Positions 1 through 8,464 of a stretch of 23,627 bases of DNA are shown here, one piece after another. Each line of letters starts with the position of its first letter. The stretch's first letter is position 1. Position numbers and translations under genes: made by a program. The notes beneath the pieces are model-generated. The model was given only the letters and a program-made list of their open reading frames with translations. It searched no databases and was not told where the DNA came from. Source of the DNA: Pseudomonadota bacterium (GTDB lineage: Bacteria; Pseudomonadota; Alphaproteobacteria; Rhizobiales; Xanthobacteraceae); NCBI GenBank assembly GCA_023388935.1, contig JAEWFG010000339.1:1-23627 (forward strand), written 5' to 3'.

Positions 1-1245
<1,245 letters not shown>

Positions 1246-1330
1246 TTGCTCCCGCCAGTTCTTAACCTAAATGCGATTGCCGGGGGTTCTAACACGGCAT
1301 TTTGCGAGCCGGGAAGCGGCTTTCGGCGTC

Positions 1331-1345
1331 GCAGGGCTGCCCTGC
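1331..1345. promoter_or_regulatory. 15-bp perfect palindrome between pccB and the DUF4260 gene
   Basis: The arms GCAGGGC and GCCCTGC flank one central base in the 149-bp space between two divergent genes, about 50 bp upstream of the DUF4260 start. An operator role is a guess, because GC-rich palindromes of this size can arise by chance. Confidence 0.25.
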
Positions 1346-1394
1346 CGCAGCGTGAAAGCGCAAGGAATTACAAAGTTTTGCCTAGGAGACGACC

Positions 1395-1799
1395 ATGGAC
1401 GAGCAAGCTGCCGAGACCGGCGCGGCGACAGGCGGCGTCAACATCCTGCTCCGCCTGGAGGGCCTGACCCTGTTTGTGGGGATGGTGATGCTCTACGCGG
1501 CCTGGGGCGGCTCCTGGCTGGTCTTCGCCCTGCTCTTCTTCGTCCCCGATCTGAGCTTCCTGGCATACCTGTCGGACGCCAAATTCGGCGCGCTGGTCTA
1601 CAACGCCGCCCACAGCTACATGCTGCCGGTGACACTGATGACGCTGGGCTTCGGCTTCGCCTCGCCCCTCACCCTGTCAATCGCATTGATCTGGCTCGCC
1701 CATATCGGTATCGACCGGGCGCTCGGCTATGGCCTGAAATATTCGGCTGGATTCGGCTTCACCCATCTCGGCCGGATCGGCCGGCAGAAGGACGCCTGA
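1395..1799 (+). CDS. DUF4260 family integral membrane protein
   Basis: This 134-residue protein is mostly hydrophobic, with about four predicted membrane segments (near residues 24-36, 41-55, 74-90 and 92-106). It carries the hallmarks I associate with DUF4260: an N-terminal LLRLEG, PDLSFLAYL at 51-59, an AAHSY helix, and near the C-terminus HIGIDRALGYGLKY (103-116) and THLGRIG (123-129). The conserved Asp, His and Arg residues lie at the edges of the membrane segments. The biochemical function of the family is unknown. The ATG is preceded by TAGGAGACGACC, a good ribosome binding site. The gene is divergent from pccB and followed by a separate coiled-coil gene 163 bp downstream, so it is probably monocistronic. 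Confidence 0.85.
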   Translation: MDEQAAETGAATGGVNILLRLEGLTLFVGMVMLYAAWGGSWLVFALLFFVPDLSFLAYLSDAKFGALVYNAAHSYMLPVTLMTLGFGFASPLTLSIALIWLAHIGIDRALGYGLKYSAGFGFTHLGRIGRQKDA

Positions 1800-1880
1800 C
1801 CCGACTCGCTCTCGCGGCGGGATGCGGCCATTTGGCCAGCCCTCGCCGGTTGACCAGGCCTGCCGATTCAGGCTTGCTCG

Positions 1881-1916
1881 GAACTCACGATCAGGCGCCG
1901 AATGTTGCGTGAGCTC
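1881..1916. promoter_or_regulatory. Long imperfect inverted repeat upstream of the coiled-coil gene
   Basis: GAACTCACG (1881-1889) and CGTGAGCTC (1908-1916) are complementary at 8 of 9 positions across an 18-bp spacer that holds the palindrome GGCGCC. It ends 46 bp before the ATG at 1963. It could be an operator or a leader hairpin; nothing else in the 163-bp gap looks gene-like. Confidence 0.3.
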
Positions 1917-1962
1917 AGTCGGTACGGCGGCGGTCAACACGTCTGGCTGCAAGCATCACCCC

Positions 1963-2547
1963 ATGTCCGCGACGGTCGTCCCCCTGCCGCCGAAGAGCTC
2001 GTCCGAAACCACCGACTTCCTGCGGCGGATGGCCAGCATGGTGTCGGGACAGAACGGCGAGACGTTGCTGCGCGCCGCAGCCCTGATCGAATCGCTCACG
2101 AAGCGGGCGATGTCGGCCGAGCGGCTGTTTCACGAGCAAGAGGAAGAGAACAAGCGTCTCGTCAAGCTGCGTGAAGGCACCGAGCTCGTGGTCGGTCAGA
2201 TCGAGACCTTGCGGAAGCAGCTCGCGGACGTGACCTCGGCTGCCGCCGCCGAGCGCGCAGCGTTCGATGCCGAGCGCGTTAAGCTGCTCGGCCTGATGCA
2301 GGATGCCGAAAGCCATATCGTCAAGCTGACCATGGAACTCGAGACGCTGCGCGCCTCCGTCGACGGTTTCAACGAGACCGCGGTCTCCGTGCCGATCGAG
2401 GTGCTGCGGCTGGCGCGCACGCAGTTCGACTTCCTTTCCGACGGCTTTGCCCGCGAGGGCGACGTGATCTCGCGAGCGATGAGCGAGATCGGCGGCTTTG
2501 CGATCGATCAGGCGCTGACGGCGAAGAAGCCCGACAATCCGGCCTGA
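1963..2547 (+). CDS. Coiled-coil hypothetical protein
   Basis: I do not recognise a named family. The protein has 194 residues with no signal peptide or membrane segment. Residues about 50-135 are a charged, heptad-rich helix with many Glu, Arg, Lys, Leu and Ala, predicting a coiled coil. The C-terminal part (140-185) is a compact mixed helical segment (PIEVLRLARTQFDFLSDGF). The frame stays open upstream to 1822, but the residues encoded there (Cys- and Arg-rich, low complexity) look non-coding, and MSATVVPLPP at 1963 is a more natural start. The ribosome binding site is weak. The gene faces the hydrolase gene that ends at 2624 on the other strand. Such proteins are often structural or envelope/cell-cycle associated, but nothing here identifies a role. 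Confidence 0.75.
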   Translation: MSATVVPLPPKSSSETTDFLRRMASMVSGQNGETLLRAAALIESLTKRAMSAERLFHEQEEENKRLVKLREGTELVVGQIETLRKQLADVTSAAAAERAAFDAERVKLLGLMQDAESHIVKLTMELETLRASVDGFNETAVSVPIEVLRLARTQFDFLSDGFAREGDVISRAMSEIGGFAIDQALTAKKPDNPA

Positions 2548-2571
2548 GCCGACGCGAAGGCTGGCGAATTG

Positions 2572-2603
2572 ACAGCGCGGGGTGGATTTCCTGCAGGCGC
2601 TGT
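2572..2603. terminator. Possible weak hairpin between convergent genes
   Basis: ACAGCGC (2572-2578) and GCGCTGT (2597-2603) are perfect complements with an 18-nt loop, in the 76-bp gap between the coiled-coil gene and the convergent serine hydrolase. There is no T-tract on either side, so intrinsic termination is doubtful. Confidence 0.25.
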
Positions 2604-2623
2604 TCAAGCTGGGTTAGCAGATG

Positions 2624-4000
2624 TTACTCCGGCAGCCGCTTGCCGCGCATGTCCTTGCCGTTCTGGTGCAACGTCAGCTCGGGTGAAACACCACCCTCAG
2701 GGCGAGTGAAGGTGATCTGGGCATCGACGACGCGGTAGAAAAAGTCCGTGTCGCTCTCGGCGAACACCTCGAACTCGTTCTGATTGGTCACCTGCACGAA
2801 CAACCGCGCGCCGTCGGCACGCACGGTCAGTGCGAAGGCCGGCGAAATCGCGTAGCGTCCGACATAGGCCGCGAGCACGGCGGGATCGACCGGGACCAGG
2901 CGCCGCACCGTGGGCGGTGGATAGGCCGGATTGAGCAGGTTGAGGCCAAGCGACGTGTTGGCGGCATAGTCGGCGGCATTGGACAGCAGGATGGAAGCCT
3001 GTTGCGTCCTGGTCGAGTATCCGACGAAGGTGGCGTAGCCGCCAGTGCCGCCGTCCTTCCAGATGACATCGTCGTCGAACCGCGAACTGGTGAACCAGCC
3101 AAACGCAACATCGCGCTGCGCGAGCCGCGGACGGCGCACCGACAGCGTCATCTTCATCGCCTCGGCAAGCGGCGTGTCACGCGTTCCCCGACAGGCGTCG
3201 ATGAATTTGAAGAGGTCGTTCAAGGTCGAACGCAGTGCGCCAGCGCCAGCCAGCACGTCGAAATCCCAGTTCGCGACCGGCGCGAGCAGCGCATTGTGGC
3301 CCTGCGCGAGGTGGTCGCGCATCGAGGCTGACAGCGTGATGCGCGTATCCTCCATGCCGAGCGGTACGCAGATGCGCGACAGGACGAGCTCCTCATAGCT
3401 CTTGCCCGCCTTGAGCGAGAGGATATGACCGAGCAGGCCGAAGCCTAGATTGGCGTATTCGTAGAATTTGCCCGGCTGATGGGCGAGCTTATGGCGCGTC
3501 AGGAAATCGTAAAGCCGATCCGCGCCATAGTCGACATAGGGGTTGGCCGGGTCTTTCGGGGCGAAATTGTCCGGCATGCGCGGCAGGCCAGAGGTGTAGG
3601 TTGCGAGATCCAGCAAGGTGATCGGCACGCTCTGGAATTCGGGCACGACGATACCGCCCGGCAGGAATTTCGCCGCGGGATCGTTGAGCCCCACCTCGCC
3701 GCGCACGACCATGTCGGCGAGCAGCAACGCCGTGAAGACTTTCGTGATCGAGCCGATCTCGAACACCGTATCGGCATTGAGCGGACGGTCATTCGCGCCG
3801 CCTGAGCGGCCGAAGGTCGCGACGATGCGGCGGTCGCCGATGATCCGGCCGGCGACGAGCCCCATCGTTTCCTGGCCAATCTCGATATGCTCCCTAAGAA
3901 CGGCGGCAAGCTCCGCCTCGGGCGGGGATTGCGCGCCCGATCGCTCGGGCGCCAGAAGCAGCGCGGCTCCTCCAAGCAAAACGCCCCGGCGATGAATCAT
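2624..4000 (-). CDS. Class C beta-lactamase-related serine hydrolase (S12 family), exported
   Basis: This 458-residue protein has the penicillin-binding/beta-lactamase fold of the S12/AmpC-like superfamily. Residues 1-24 form a signal peptide starting MIHRRGVLLGG, with an Arg pair, so it probably acts in the periplasm. The nucleophile motif is SITK (Ser84, Lys87). The second motif is Tyr182-Ala-Asn184, and the third is WKDGGTGGYATF around Lys315, where many relatives have HNGGTGG. A C-terminal beta-rich domain (about 372-458, starting VLAAYVGRY) resembles the DUF3471-type extension of these enzymes. The frame extends to 4099, but the added Arg-rich residues are implausible, and the ATG at 4000 has AGGGGG upstream. 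It follows the CMD gene after only 22 bp, so the two are probably co-transcribed. The substrate could be a beta-lactam, a D-amino-acid peptide or an ester. Confidence 0.85.
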   Translation of the reverse strand: MIHRRGVLLGGAALLLAPERSGAQSPPEAELAAVLREHIEIGQETMGLVAGRIIGDRRIVATFGRSGGANDRPLNADTVFEIGSITKVFTALLLADMVVRGEVGLNDPAAKFLPGGIVVPEFQSVPITLLDLATYTSGLPRMPDNFAPKDPANPYVDYGADRLYDFLTRHKLAHQPGKFYEYANLGFGLLGHILSLKAGKSYEELVLSRICVPLGMEDTRITLSASMRDHLAQGHNALLAPVANWDFDVLAGAGALRSTLNDLFKFIDACRGTRDTPLAEAMKMTLSVRRPRLAQRDVAFGWFTSSRFDDDVIWKDGGTGGYATFVGYSTRTQQASILLSNAADYAANTSLGLNLLNPAYPPPTVRRLVPVDPAVLAAYVGRYAISPAFALTVRADGARLFVQVTNQNEFEVFAESDTDFFYRVVDAQITFTRPEGGVSPELTLHQNGKDMRGKRLPE

Positions 4001-4022
4001 GCTGGCCCCCTGGTCGCGTGGT

Positions 4023-4679
4023 CTACGGCTCACCCGGCTTGAACGGCTCCTGCTTGTCCGGCGGCACTGTCTCTTCCGCCATCGCCAGCAGCATCGCAAC
4101 CATCACGTAATTGCCGGCGACCGCTGTGAGGTCGACGATCTGCTGGTCGTTGAAAATCTTCTTCGCCCGCGCATAAGTCTCGTCGGTGACCTTCTTGGTG
4201 GTGGTGAGCTCGGTGACGAAGTCGTAGACCACAGCCTCGTCCTCGGCCATCTTCGACGGGCGCTTGTTGGCCTTCAGCTCCGCGATGATGTCGGGCGACA
4301 GGCCCGCCTTCGCCGCCAGCGGCGCGTGGGCGAACCATTCCACCTGCGAGCGCCACTGCCGCCCGATGATGATGATCGCGAATTCATTGAGCTTGGTCGG
4401 GACCGAGGTTTCCCAGCGCAGATAGTGGAACAGGTCGAACAGGCGCTGGCCGAGCACCGGGCTGCGGATCATCGGATTGTAGGGGCCGCCGATGCCGACG
4501 CTCGACACCTTCATGATCTGCTCGCCGAGCGGCTTCTGCTTGGCGTCGAGCTGGTCCATGGTGAGCTGCGGAAAGCGCGGCTCCTTGCTGGTGGCGGGTG
4601 CAGCAAACATCGTCGCGGCAAGCCAGCCGCCTGCAGCGGCAAGCGTGAGCGACGACAGCCAGAGCGGCGTTGAGTTCAT
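4023..4679 (-). CDS. Exported carboxymuconolactone decarboxylase-like protein
   Basis: This 218-residue protein begins with a hydrophobic signal segment (residues 6-27, LWLSS...AAP), predicting export. The rest matches the all-helical CMD/AhpD-like fold: a helix with NEFAIIIIGRQW (98-109), then SQVEWFAHAPLAAKAGL (111-127), then an acidic helix with EDEAVVYDFVTEL (146-158) and a final helix with LTAVAGNYVMVAMLL. There is no cysteine anywhere, so the peroxidase CxxC chemistry of AhpD is excluded. Glu114 and His118 are the most likely functional residues. The frame is open up to 4835, but the ATG at 4679 has a near-consensus GGGAGGAA site and is preferred. It sits 22 bp before the serine hydrolase gene and 80 bp after the class D beta-lactamase. 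The substrate is unknown. Confidence 0.8.
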   Translation of the reverse strand: MNSTPLWLSSLTLAAAGGWLAATMFAAPATSKEPRFPQLTMDQLDAKQKPLGEQIMKVSSVGIGGPYNPMIRSPVLGQRLFDLFHYLRWETSVPTKLNEFAIIIIGRQWRSQVEWFAHAPLAAKAGLSPDIIAELKANKRPSKMAEDEAVVYDFVTELTTTKKVTDETYARAKKIFNDQQIVDLTAVAGNYVMVAMLLAMAEETVPPDKQEPFKPGEP

Positions 4680-4687
4680 TCGTTTCC

Positions 4688-4717
4688 TCCCGACCCTTTT
4701 TTCTTGCTTGGTCGGGA
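4688..4717. promoter_or_regulatory. Inverted repeat overlapping the ribosome binding site of the CMD gene
   Basis: TCCCGACC (4688-4695) and GGTCGGGA (4710-4717) are perfect 8-bp arms around a 14-nt T-rich (A-rich in the transcript) spacer. On the minus-strand transcript the second arm holds the first half of the GGGAGG ribosome binding site of the gene starting at 4679. It may be an operator or a hairpin that limits ribosome access. Confidence 0.45.
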
Positions 4718-4759
4718 CGATGCTAGTCGAGAGACGCGGGACGCGCCAGCATGGTTGAG

Positions 4760-5578
4760 TCAGATCGCGCCGATATCGGCAAGGCAGGCTTGCGTCAGCG
4801 TCATGCGGGCCTCGATGTGGCGCTGTTCGCGGCAATCCATGTTGAGCGCGAACACGGTGTGCGCATCGCCCTTCTCGGCCCAGCCCACCATCCAGCCGAG
4901 CGACGGCTCGCCGCGCTCCGCCCCTAACAGGCCGGACTTGGCGCGGATGACGCTATCGCCGACCTTGGTCACCGGAAGGATATCGCAGACGAGATCCTGG
5001 CTACGTTTGGAGATCGGCAGCGCGCGGCGGCGCAGCCGATCGACGAAATCGATCTGCTCGATCGGGTCGATGCGCAAGGCGCCGGTGAGCCAGAACTGAT
5101 CGATACCGCCGCCGATGTCGCGATTGCCGTAGTCGAACAGATCGACGAACTTCTGCATCCGTTCCTGCCCGATGCGGCGCGCAATCTCCTGATAGACCGG
5201 CACCGCACTCACGAGAATCGCGCTGCGCAGCGTGTGATCCTTGTTCCAGGCTTCGATCGGGCGCTTCACGCCGTCCCATGGAAACACATCCTTGTCGGGA
5301 TCGGCGACCACGCCGGTTTCGAGCGCAATCAGCGAGTTCGGGATCTTGAAGGTCGAGGCCGGCAGCTTGCCTTCGCCCGAGCGCTCGCTGTCGCTGGCGA
5401 CGATCAGATAGTCGTCGACCTTGTAGCCGACGAAGGTGCCGACGGTGCCGAGGTCGGTGAAGCGCTTGGCGAGGCTGTCGCGGATTTCATTGCGCGGCGG
5501 CGCGACATTGGCGAGCGCCCGCGACGGCAGGATCGCGGCTGCGGCGAGAAGGCCGAGGGTGGAACGGCGGGTCGGCAA
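4760..5578 (-). CDS. Class D (OXA-type) beta-lactamase
   Basis: This is a 272-residue serine beta-lactamase, the normal size for class D, predicted to hydrolyse penicillins in the periplasm. Residues 1-23 form a signal peptide with a twin Arg (TRRSTLGLL). All class D motifs are present: Ser75-Thr-Phe-Lys78, where the lysine is normally carbamylated; Ser124-Ala-Val126; Tyr150-Gly-Asn152; IDQFWLTGAL with Trp163; Lys214-Ser-Gly216; and GWMVGWAE at about 228-235. Every catalytic residue is intact, so it should be active. The start is a TTG at 5578, the only position that gives a proper signal peptide, and its ribosome binding site is weak, so expression may be low. No linked regulator or mobile element is visible, which suggests a resident chromosomal gene. 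Confidence 0.93.
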   Translation of the reverse strand: MPTRRSTLGLLAAAAILPSRALANVAPPRNEIRDSLAKRFTDLGTVGTFVGYKVDDYLIVASDSERSGEGKLPASTFKIPNSLIALETGVVADPDKDVFPWDGVKRPIEAWNKDHTLRSAILVSAVPVYQEIARRIGQERMQKFVDLFDYGNRDIGGGIDQFWLTGALRIDPIEQIDFVDRLRRRALPISKRSQDLVCDILPVTKVGDSVIRAKSGLLGAERGEPSLGWMVGWAEKGDAHTVFALNMDCREQRHIEARMTLTQACLADIGAI

Positions 5579-5650
5579 GAGCGGTGTCCGTTGAGTTGAG
5601 AATGCGGCGCGACCATGCAGCCGCTATCGTGGTGAAACGATGACAACGTG

Positions 5651-5914
5651 CTACCGCGCCCGGCCCGACAGCCGCAACACGAACACCAGCACTTCGGCGA
5701 CGGCCTTGTAGAGATCGGGCGGGATCTCCTCGCCGAGCTCGACCTTGGACAGTGCGCCGGCCAGAATCTCGTTCTCCTCGATCGGAATGTCGTGCGCTTT
5801 CGCGATCTCGACGATCTTGGCGCCGATCGTCCCCTTGCCCTTGGCGACGACCACCGGCGCGCCGCTGCCCTTCTCGTAATGCAGCGCAATCGCAAGCTTG
5901 GATTCGTCGCTCAT
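5651..5914 (-). CDS. FlhB C-terminal-domain-like protein (FlhX type, EscU/YscU family)
   Basis: These 87 residues correspond to the cytoplasmic C-terminal domain of the flagellar export switch FlhB, without its membrane part. KLAIALHYEKGSGAPVVVAKG, GTIGAKIVEIAKAHDIPIEEN and GEEIPPDLYKAVAEVLVFVLRL follow the FlhB_C pattern in order. The protein starts just where the cleavage product after NPTH would start, and the NPTH autocleavage motif is absent. Such short paralogues occur in several bacteria and may substitute for or modulate FlhB_C in substrate-specificity switching. The ATG at 5914 overlaps the TGA of the FliK-like gene by 4 nt (ATGA), so translation is coupled to it. It must act with export machinery encoded elsewhere, as no other flagellar gene is present here. 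Confidence 0.88.
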   Translation of the reverse strand: MSDESKLAIALHYEKGSGAPVVVAKGKGTIGAKIVEIAKAHDIPIEENEILAGALSKVELGEEIPPDLYKAVAEVLVFVLRLSGRAR

Positions 5915-7536
5915 GTCGCGCGATCCCAAAAATGCCCGGCGCGGGCCGGTGCAGGCTGCGGCGGGGTGCCGTCGCTGACCACGATGTCGCCAGGCTTGAG
6001 CTCGGCCCTGGTCAGCGCCTGATTGAGCTCGCCAACGCCGGCGCGAAGCTGCTGCGCGGTCGCCGGCTGCTCCGCCCACATCCGCACGAAGGTCTTGTCG
6101 CCGTTGAGCGTGATCAGCGCATGCACGGGGCCGGCCGGCTCGACATTGAGCGAGAAGCGCGCGCGCCAGGCGCGCTTGGCGGGATCGGCGGACTCGCTGC
6201 CGCCGTCGCGCGAAATCTCGAATTGCGCCATCGCGGTGCCCTGCGGCGTTGCAAAGGGAATTTCGAAATTCCACTGCGACACGGCCGGATCGATGCGATG
6301 GCCGCTGGCATCGGCGCGATCAGGGAGTGAAGCGACCTGGAGCAAGGTCTGCCGCGCGATCGCGGCGTCGGTGTCGTCGAGCAGGCGATGCACGGTCGCA
6401 GCGAGCGGGGTATCCGGCGCGAGCGAGGGCGAGGCAATGGACTGGGGCGACGGCAATGCGCCGCGAAACGGCGGCGGCGTGGTCGCGCGCGCGGCCGCCT
6501 CGAAGACGTGGCCATCAGGCACGGCCTTGTTCGAACCGAGGACGTTGCCGGTCATGCGCGGCAGGTTTTGCGTGACCTCTTGCAGGAGGCTCGCGGCAAG
6601 ACCTGCGGACATGGTTCGCGGCACCGCGGCCTGCGACGCGTCGGCGGCGATATCAGCCAGTACGGCAGCAGCGAGTGTGGCGCTGCGCGGCATTTGCGGT
6701 GATTGCACCATCTCAGCGTCAGGTGACGGCAACATCGCCTGCGCCGCCTCGCCCGCGGCCTGAGCCGGCGCGGCGGCGGGCGGCGGTGTCACGGTGGAGT
6801 TCGCAGGAAGCGCAGCGCCTTGCGAGGGCGCCTGTGGAGCCGCGGTCTCGAGCGTAGCCAGCGTCTGACGCAGCACCAGCAGCGCTGCCTTCAGATCCGG
6901 CGTCGAGCTGGACGACTGCGCTACGCCCGCGGCGAGCGAGGCCTCGAGGAACAGTCCGGATTTCTGGAAGGCGGATTCGATGTCGGGTCCGTCGAGCCCG
7001 GCATTGAGCGGCGCCTGCTGCGCCAGCACGTCCAGCACCGCCTGTTTCAGTCCCGCCGGCAGATCGCTGCCGGTGACGACGGAGGCCAGATTGGCGAACA
7101 GCGGCGCCTGGCTGCCCTGCCTGGTCACGGCATCGGCCGAGGCCACGGTGACGGCGACCTGCTCTGATGGCGTCAGCGTGTTGCGTAGTCCATTGACGGA
7201 TGGCGCAAGCGGCGGGCTGTCCACCAGCGAGGCTGCACGCGGCGTCAGAGTGACCTGATCGGCCGCCTCGCCTGCCCCATTGACGACGGCAAGCCGGATC
7301 GTGCCGCCGTTCCGCGACACCGCGAGCTGGAGATTTTGCCCTGGCGACAGCGCCACCTCCGACATCACGTCGAGGGAGAGGTTGGCGATCGCGATCCGCA
7401 CCAGATTGTCGGCGAGCACGCTGACCACTTTGGCGTCGACGACGCTGCCGGCCTGAAGCACGAGGTCAGGCGTCGCCGCATCGGCCACGGAGCTGGCAGC
7501 ACTGACGGGGACGATCGAGCTTATCGGCGTCGGCAT
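5911..7536 (-). CDS. Flagellar hook-length control protein FliK-like
   Basis: This is a 541-residue, Ala/Pro/Ser-rich protein. Its N-terminal part (about 25-90) is a small beta-rich domain. A long low-complexity, presumably flexible, stretch (about 100-380) follows, and a folded C-terminal domain (about 420-510) resembles Flg_hook/FliK_C: WNFEIPFATPQG, FSLNVEPAGPVHALI, then a helix. This order is that of a FliK molecular ruler: a flexible body that measures hook length and a C-terminus that touches FlhB. Here the FlhB-like domain is encoded immediately downstream with a 4-nt overlap. An in-frame GTG at 7566 adds 10 residues, but the ATG at 7536 looks better. The fold assignment rests on the C-terminal half; a type III secretion ruler is an alternative. 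Confidence 0.78.
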   Translation of the reverse strand: MPTPISSIVPVSAASSVADAATPDLVLQAGSVVDAKVVSVLADNLVRIAIANLSLDVMSEVALSPGQNLQLAVSRNGGTIRLAVVNGAGEAADQVTLTPRAASLVDSPPLAPSVNGLRNTLTPSEQVAVTVASADAVTRQGSQAPLFANLASVVTGSDLPAGLKQAVLDVLAQQAPLNAGLDGPDIESAFQKSGLFLEASLAAGVAQSSSSTPDLKAALLVLRQTLATLETAAPQAPSQGAALPANSTVTPPPAAAPAQAAGEAAQAMLPSPDAEMVQSPQMPRSATLAAAVLADIAADASQAAVPRTMSAGLAASLLQEVTQNLPRMTGNVLGSNKAVPDGHVFEAAARATTPPPFRGALPSPQSIASPSLAPDTPLAATVHRLLDDTDAAIARQTLLQVASLPDRADASGHRIDPAVSQWNFEIPFATPQGTAMAQFEISRDGGSESADPAKRAWRARFSLNVEPAGPVHALITLNGDKTFVRMWAEQPATAQQLRAGVGELNQALTRAELKPGDIVVSDGTPPQPAPARAGHFWDRAT

Positions 7537-7593
7537 CTCAAGGGGCCCGGGGAACGCGAGCCCCACCCTAAGGCCGCCGTCGTAAACCTCTCG

Positions 7594-8388
7594 TTAAGGA
7601 CCTTTGGAGGCGAGCGGCTTCACTGCCGCCAGCACCGCAACGGCGGCCTCGAAATCCCTCAGGCGAGTGGCCCTGCGCGCTGCCGCCTCCTCGTCCACGC
7701 CCCATTGGTCAGCGTTCCAGTCCTCATCGACATAGGCGGCCGCCCAGACCTGGCCGGCGTCGCGCACGCCGTGGGCCAGCGCCAGCGCCAGCAGTGCCGA
7801 GCCGGTCAGGGTCGTGACCACATGGAGCGCCGCGACCGACCAGGCGTCCGCGGGCAGCGCGGCGCGCGCGGCCTGAACCGCCTCCTCCGGCTGCTTCACA
7901 TGCATGATGCCCTCGGACAGGATGAAATGCGCCCCCAGCGCCTCCGCAGCCCAGAACAGCACGGGGTCCCAATGCGCGGCCTCGCGGGCGACGAGCGTCT
8001 CGGGATGGCCGGCGCGATAGAACAGCAGGTCGGACTGGAAGTATTTTGCGAGATCGTCGCTGACGAGTTCGACGCGGTCGACGACGCCCTCGACCACGCT
8101 GTTGGCGATCCGCGTCAGCGGCATGGTCACGGGATCGATCGTCTCGCCCTGGGCCGCCCATTCCGCGGCCACTGCGTCGGCCAGCGCACGTGAGGGGATC
8201 ACCACCTGGCGGCCGGAGGGCGTGCGGATCGGCTTGCCGTCGAGCGTGATGGCGAAGCCGCCCTCGGCTTCGGCGATGCCAGCCTCCTTGTAGAAGCGCT
8301 TGCGCTGCGGCGTTCGCGCAGACTGGCGGGCCGCCTCGTGCGGATCGAGCGGAGATTGCCCCGCAACTTCATCGAACAATTCGCGCAT
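7594..8388 (-). CDS. ATP12 family chaperone (F1-ATPase alpha subunit assembly)
   Basis: This 264-residue cytoplasmic protein belongs to the Atp12/AtpAF2 family, which binds the F1 alpha subunit during ATP synthase assembly and is shared by alphaproteobacteria and mitochondria. Visible signatures are KRFYKEA...FAITLDGKPIRTPSG at about 29-60, then a WAAQGETIDP segment, TRIANSV, and the conserved DLLFYRAGHPETLVAREAAHWDPVL. The ATG at 8388 starts MRELFDEVAG, the usual N-terminus. Upstream in-frame methionines up to 8538 would run into the divergent gene and give unlikely sequence. The gene lies 57 bp before the FliK-like gene on the same strand, so read-through is possible, though the functions are unrelated. 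Confidence 0.92.
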   Translation of the reverse strand: MRELFDEVAGQSPLDPHEAARQSARTPQRKRFYKEAGIAEAEGGFAITLDGKPIRTPSGRQVVIPSRALADAVAAEWAAQGETIDPVTMPLTRIANSVVEGVVDRVELVSDDLAKYFQSDLLFYRAGHPETLVAREAAHWDPVLFWAAEALGAHFILSEGIMHVKQPEEAVQAARAALPADAWSVAALHVVTTLTGSALLALALAHGVRDAGQVWAAAYVDEDWNADQWGVDEEAAARRATRLRDFEAAVAVLAAVKPLASKGP

Positions 8389-8464
8389 CTTGAGTTTCCG
8401 GTCTCCGCCGCTGAGTGCTAGGCTTTTAAGCCAAGATCGGCGGCCGATAAAGCGAGCGGCGGGC
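8389..8464. promoter_or_regulatory. Divergent promoter region (Atp12 / DUF3828-like gene)
   Basis: This 76-bp space separates two genes transcribed outward and must carry both promoters unless these lie inside coding sequence. It contains the near-palindrome GGCTTTTAAGCC (8421-8432), an AT-rich island in GC-rich surroundings. I could not assign -35/-10 boxes with confidence. Confidence 0.35.

Noticed and set aside
1826..1837. GGCCATTTGGCC as terminator of the DUF4260 gene
   Set aside because: The stem is only 5 bp with a 2-nt loop and no T-tract.
2624..4000. A true chromosomal AmpC cephalosporinase
   Set aside because: The length, the C-terminal extra domain and the GGTGG-type third motif fit the wider S12 hydrolase group better, and no ampR-like gene is adjacent. 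The GcvA-like LysR gene at 8979-9884 is several genes away, next to an oxidase.
4023..4679. AhpD-like alkylhydroperoxidase
   Set aside because: The protein contains no cysteine, so the CxxC redox centre is missing.
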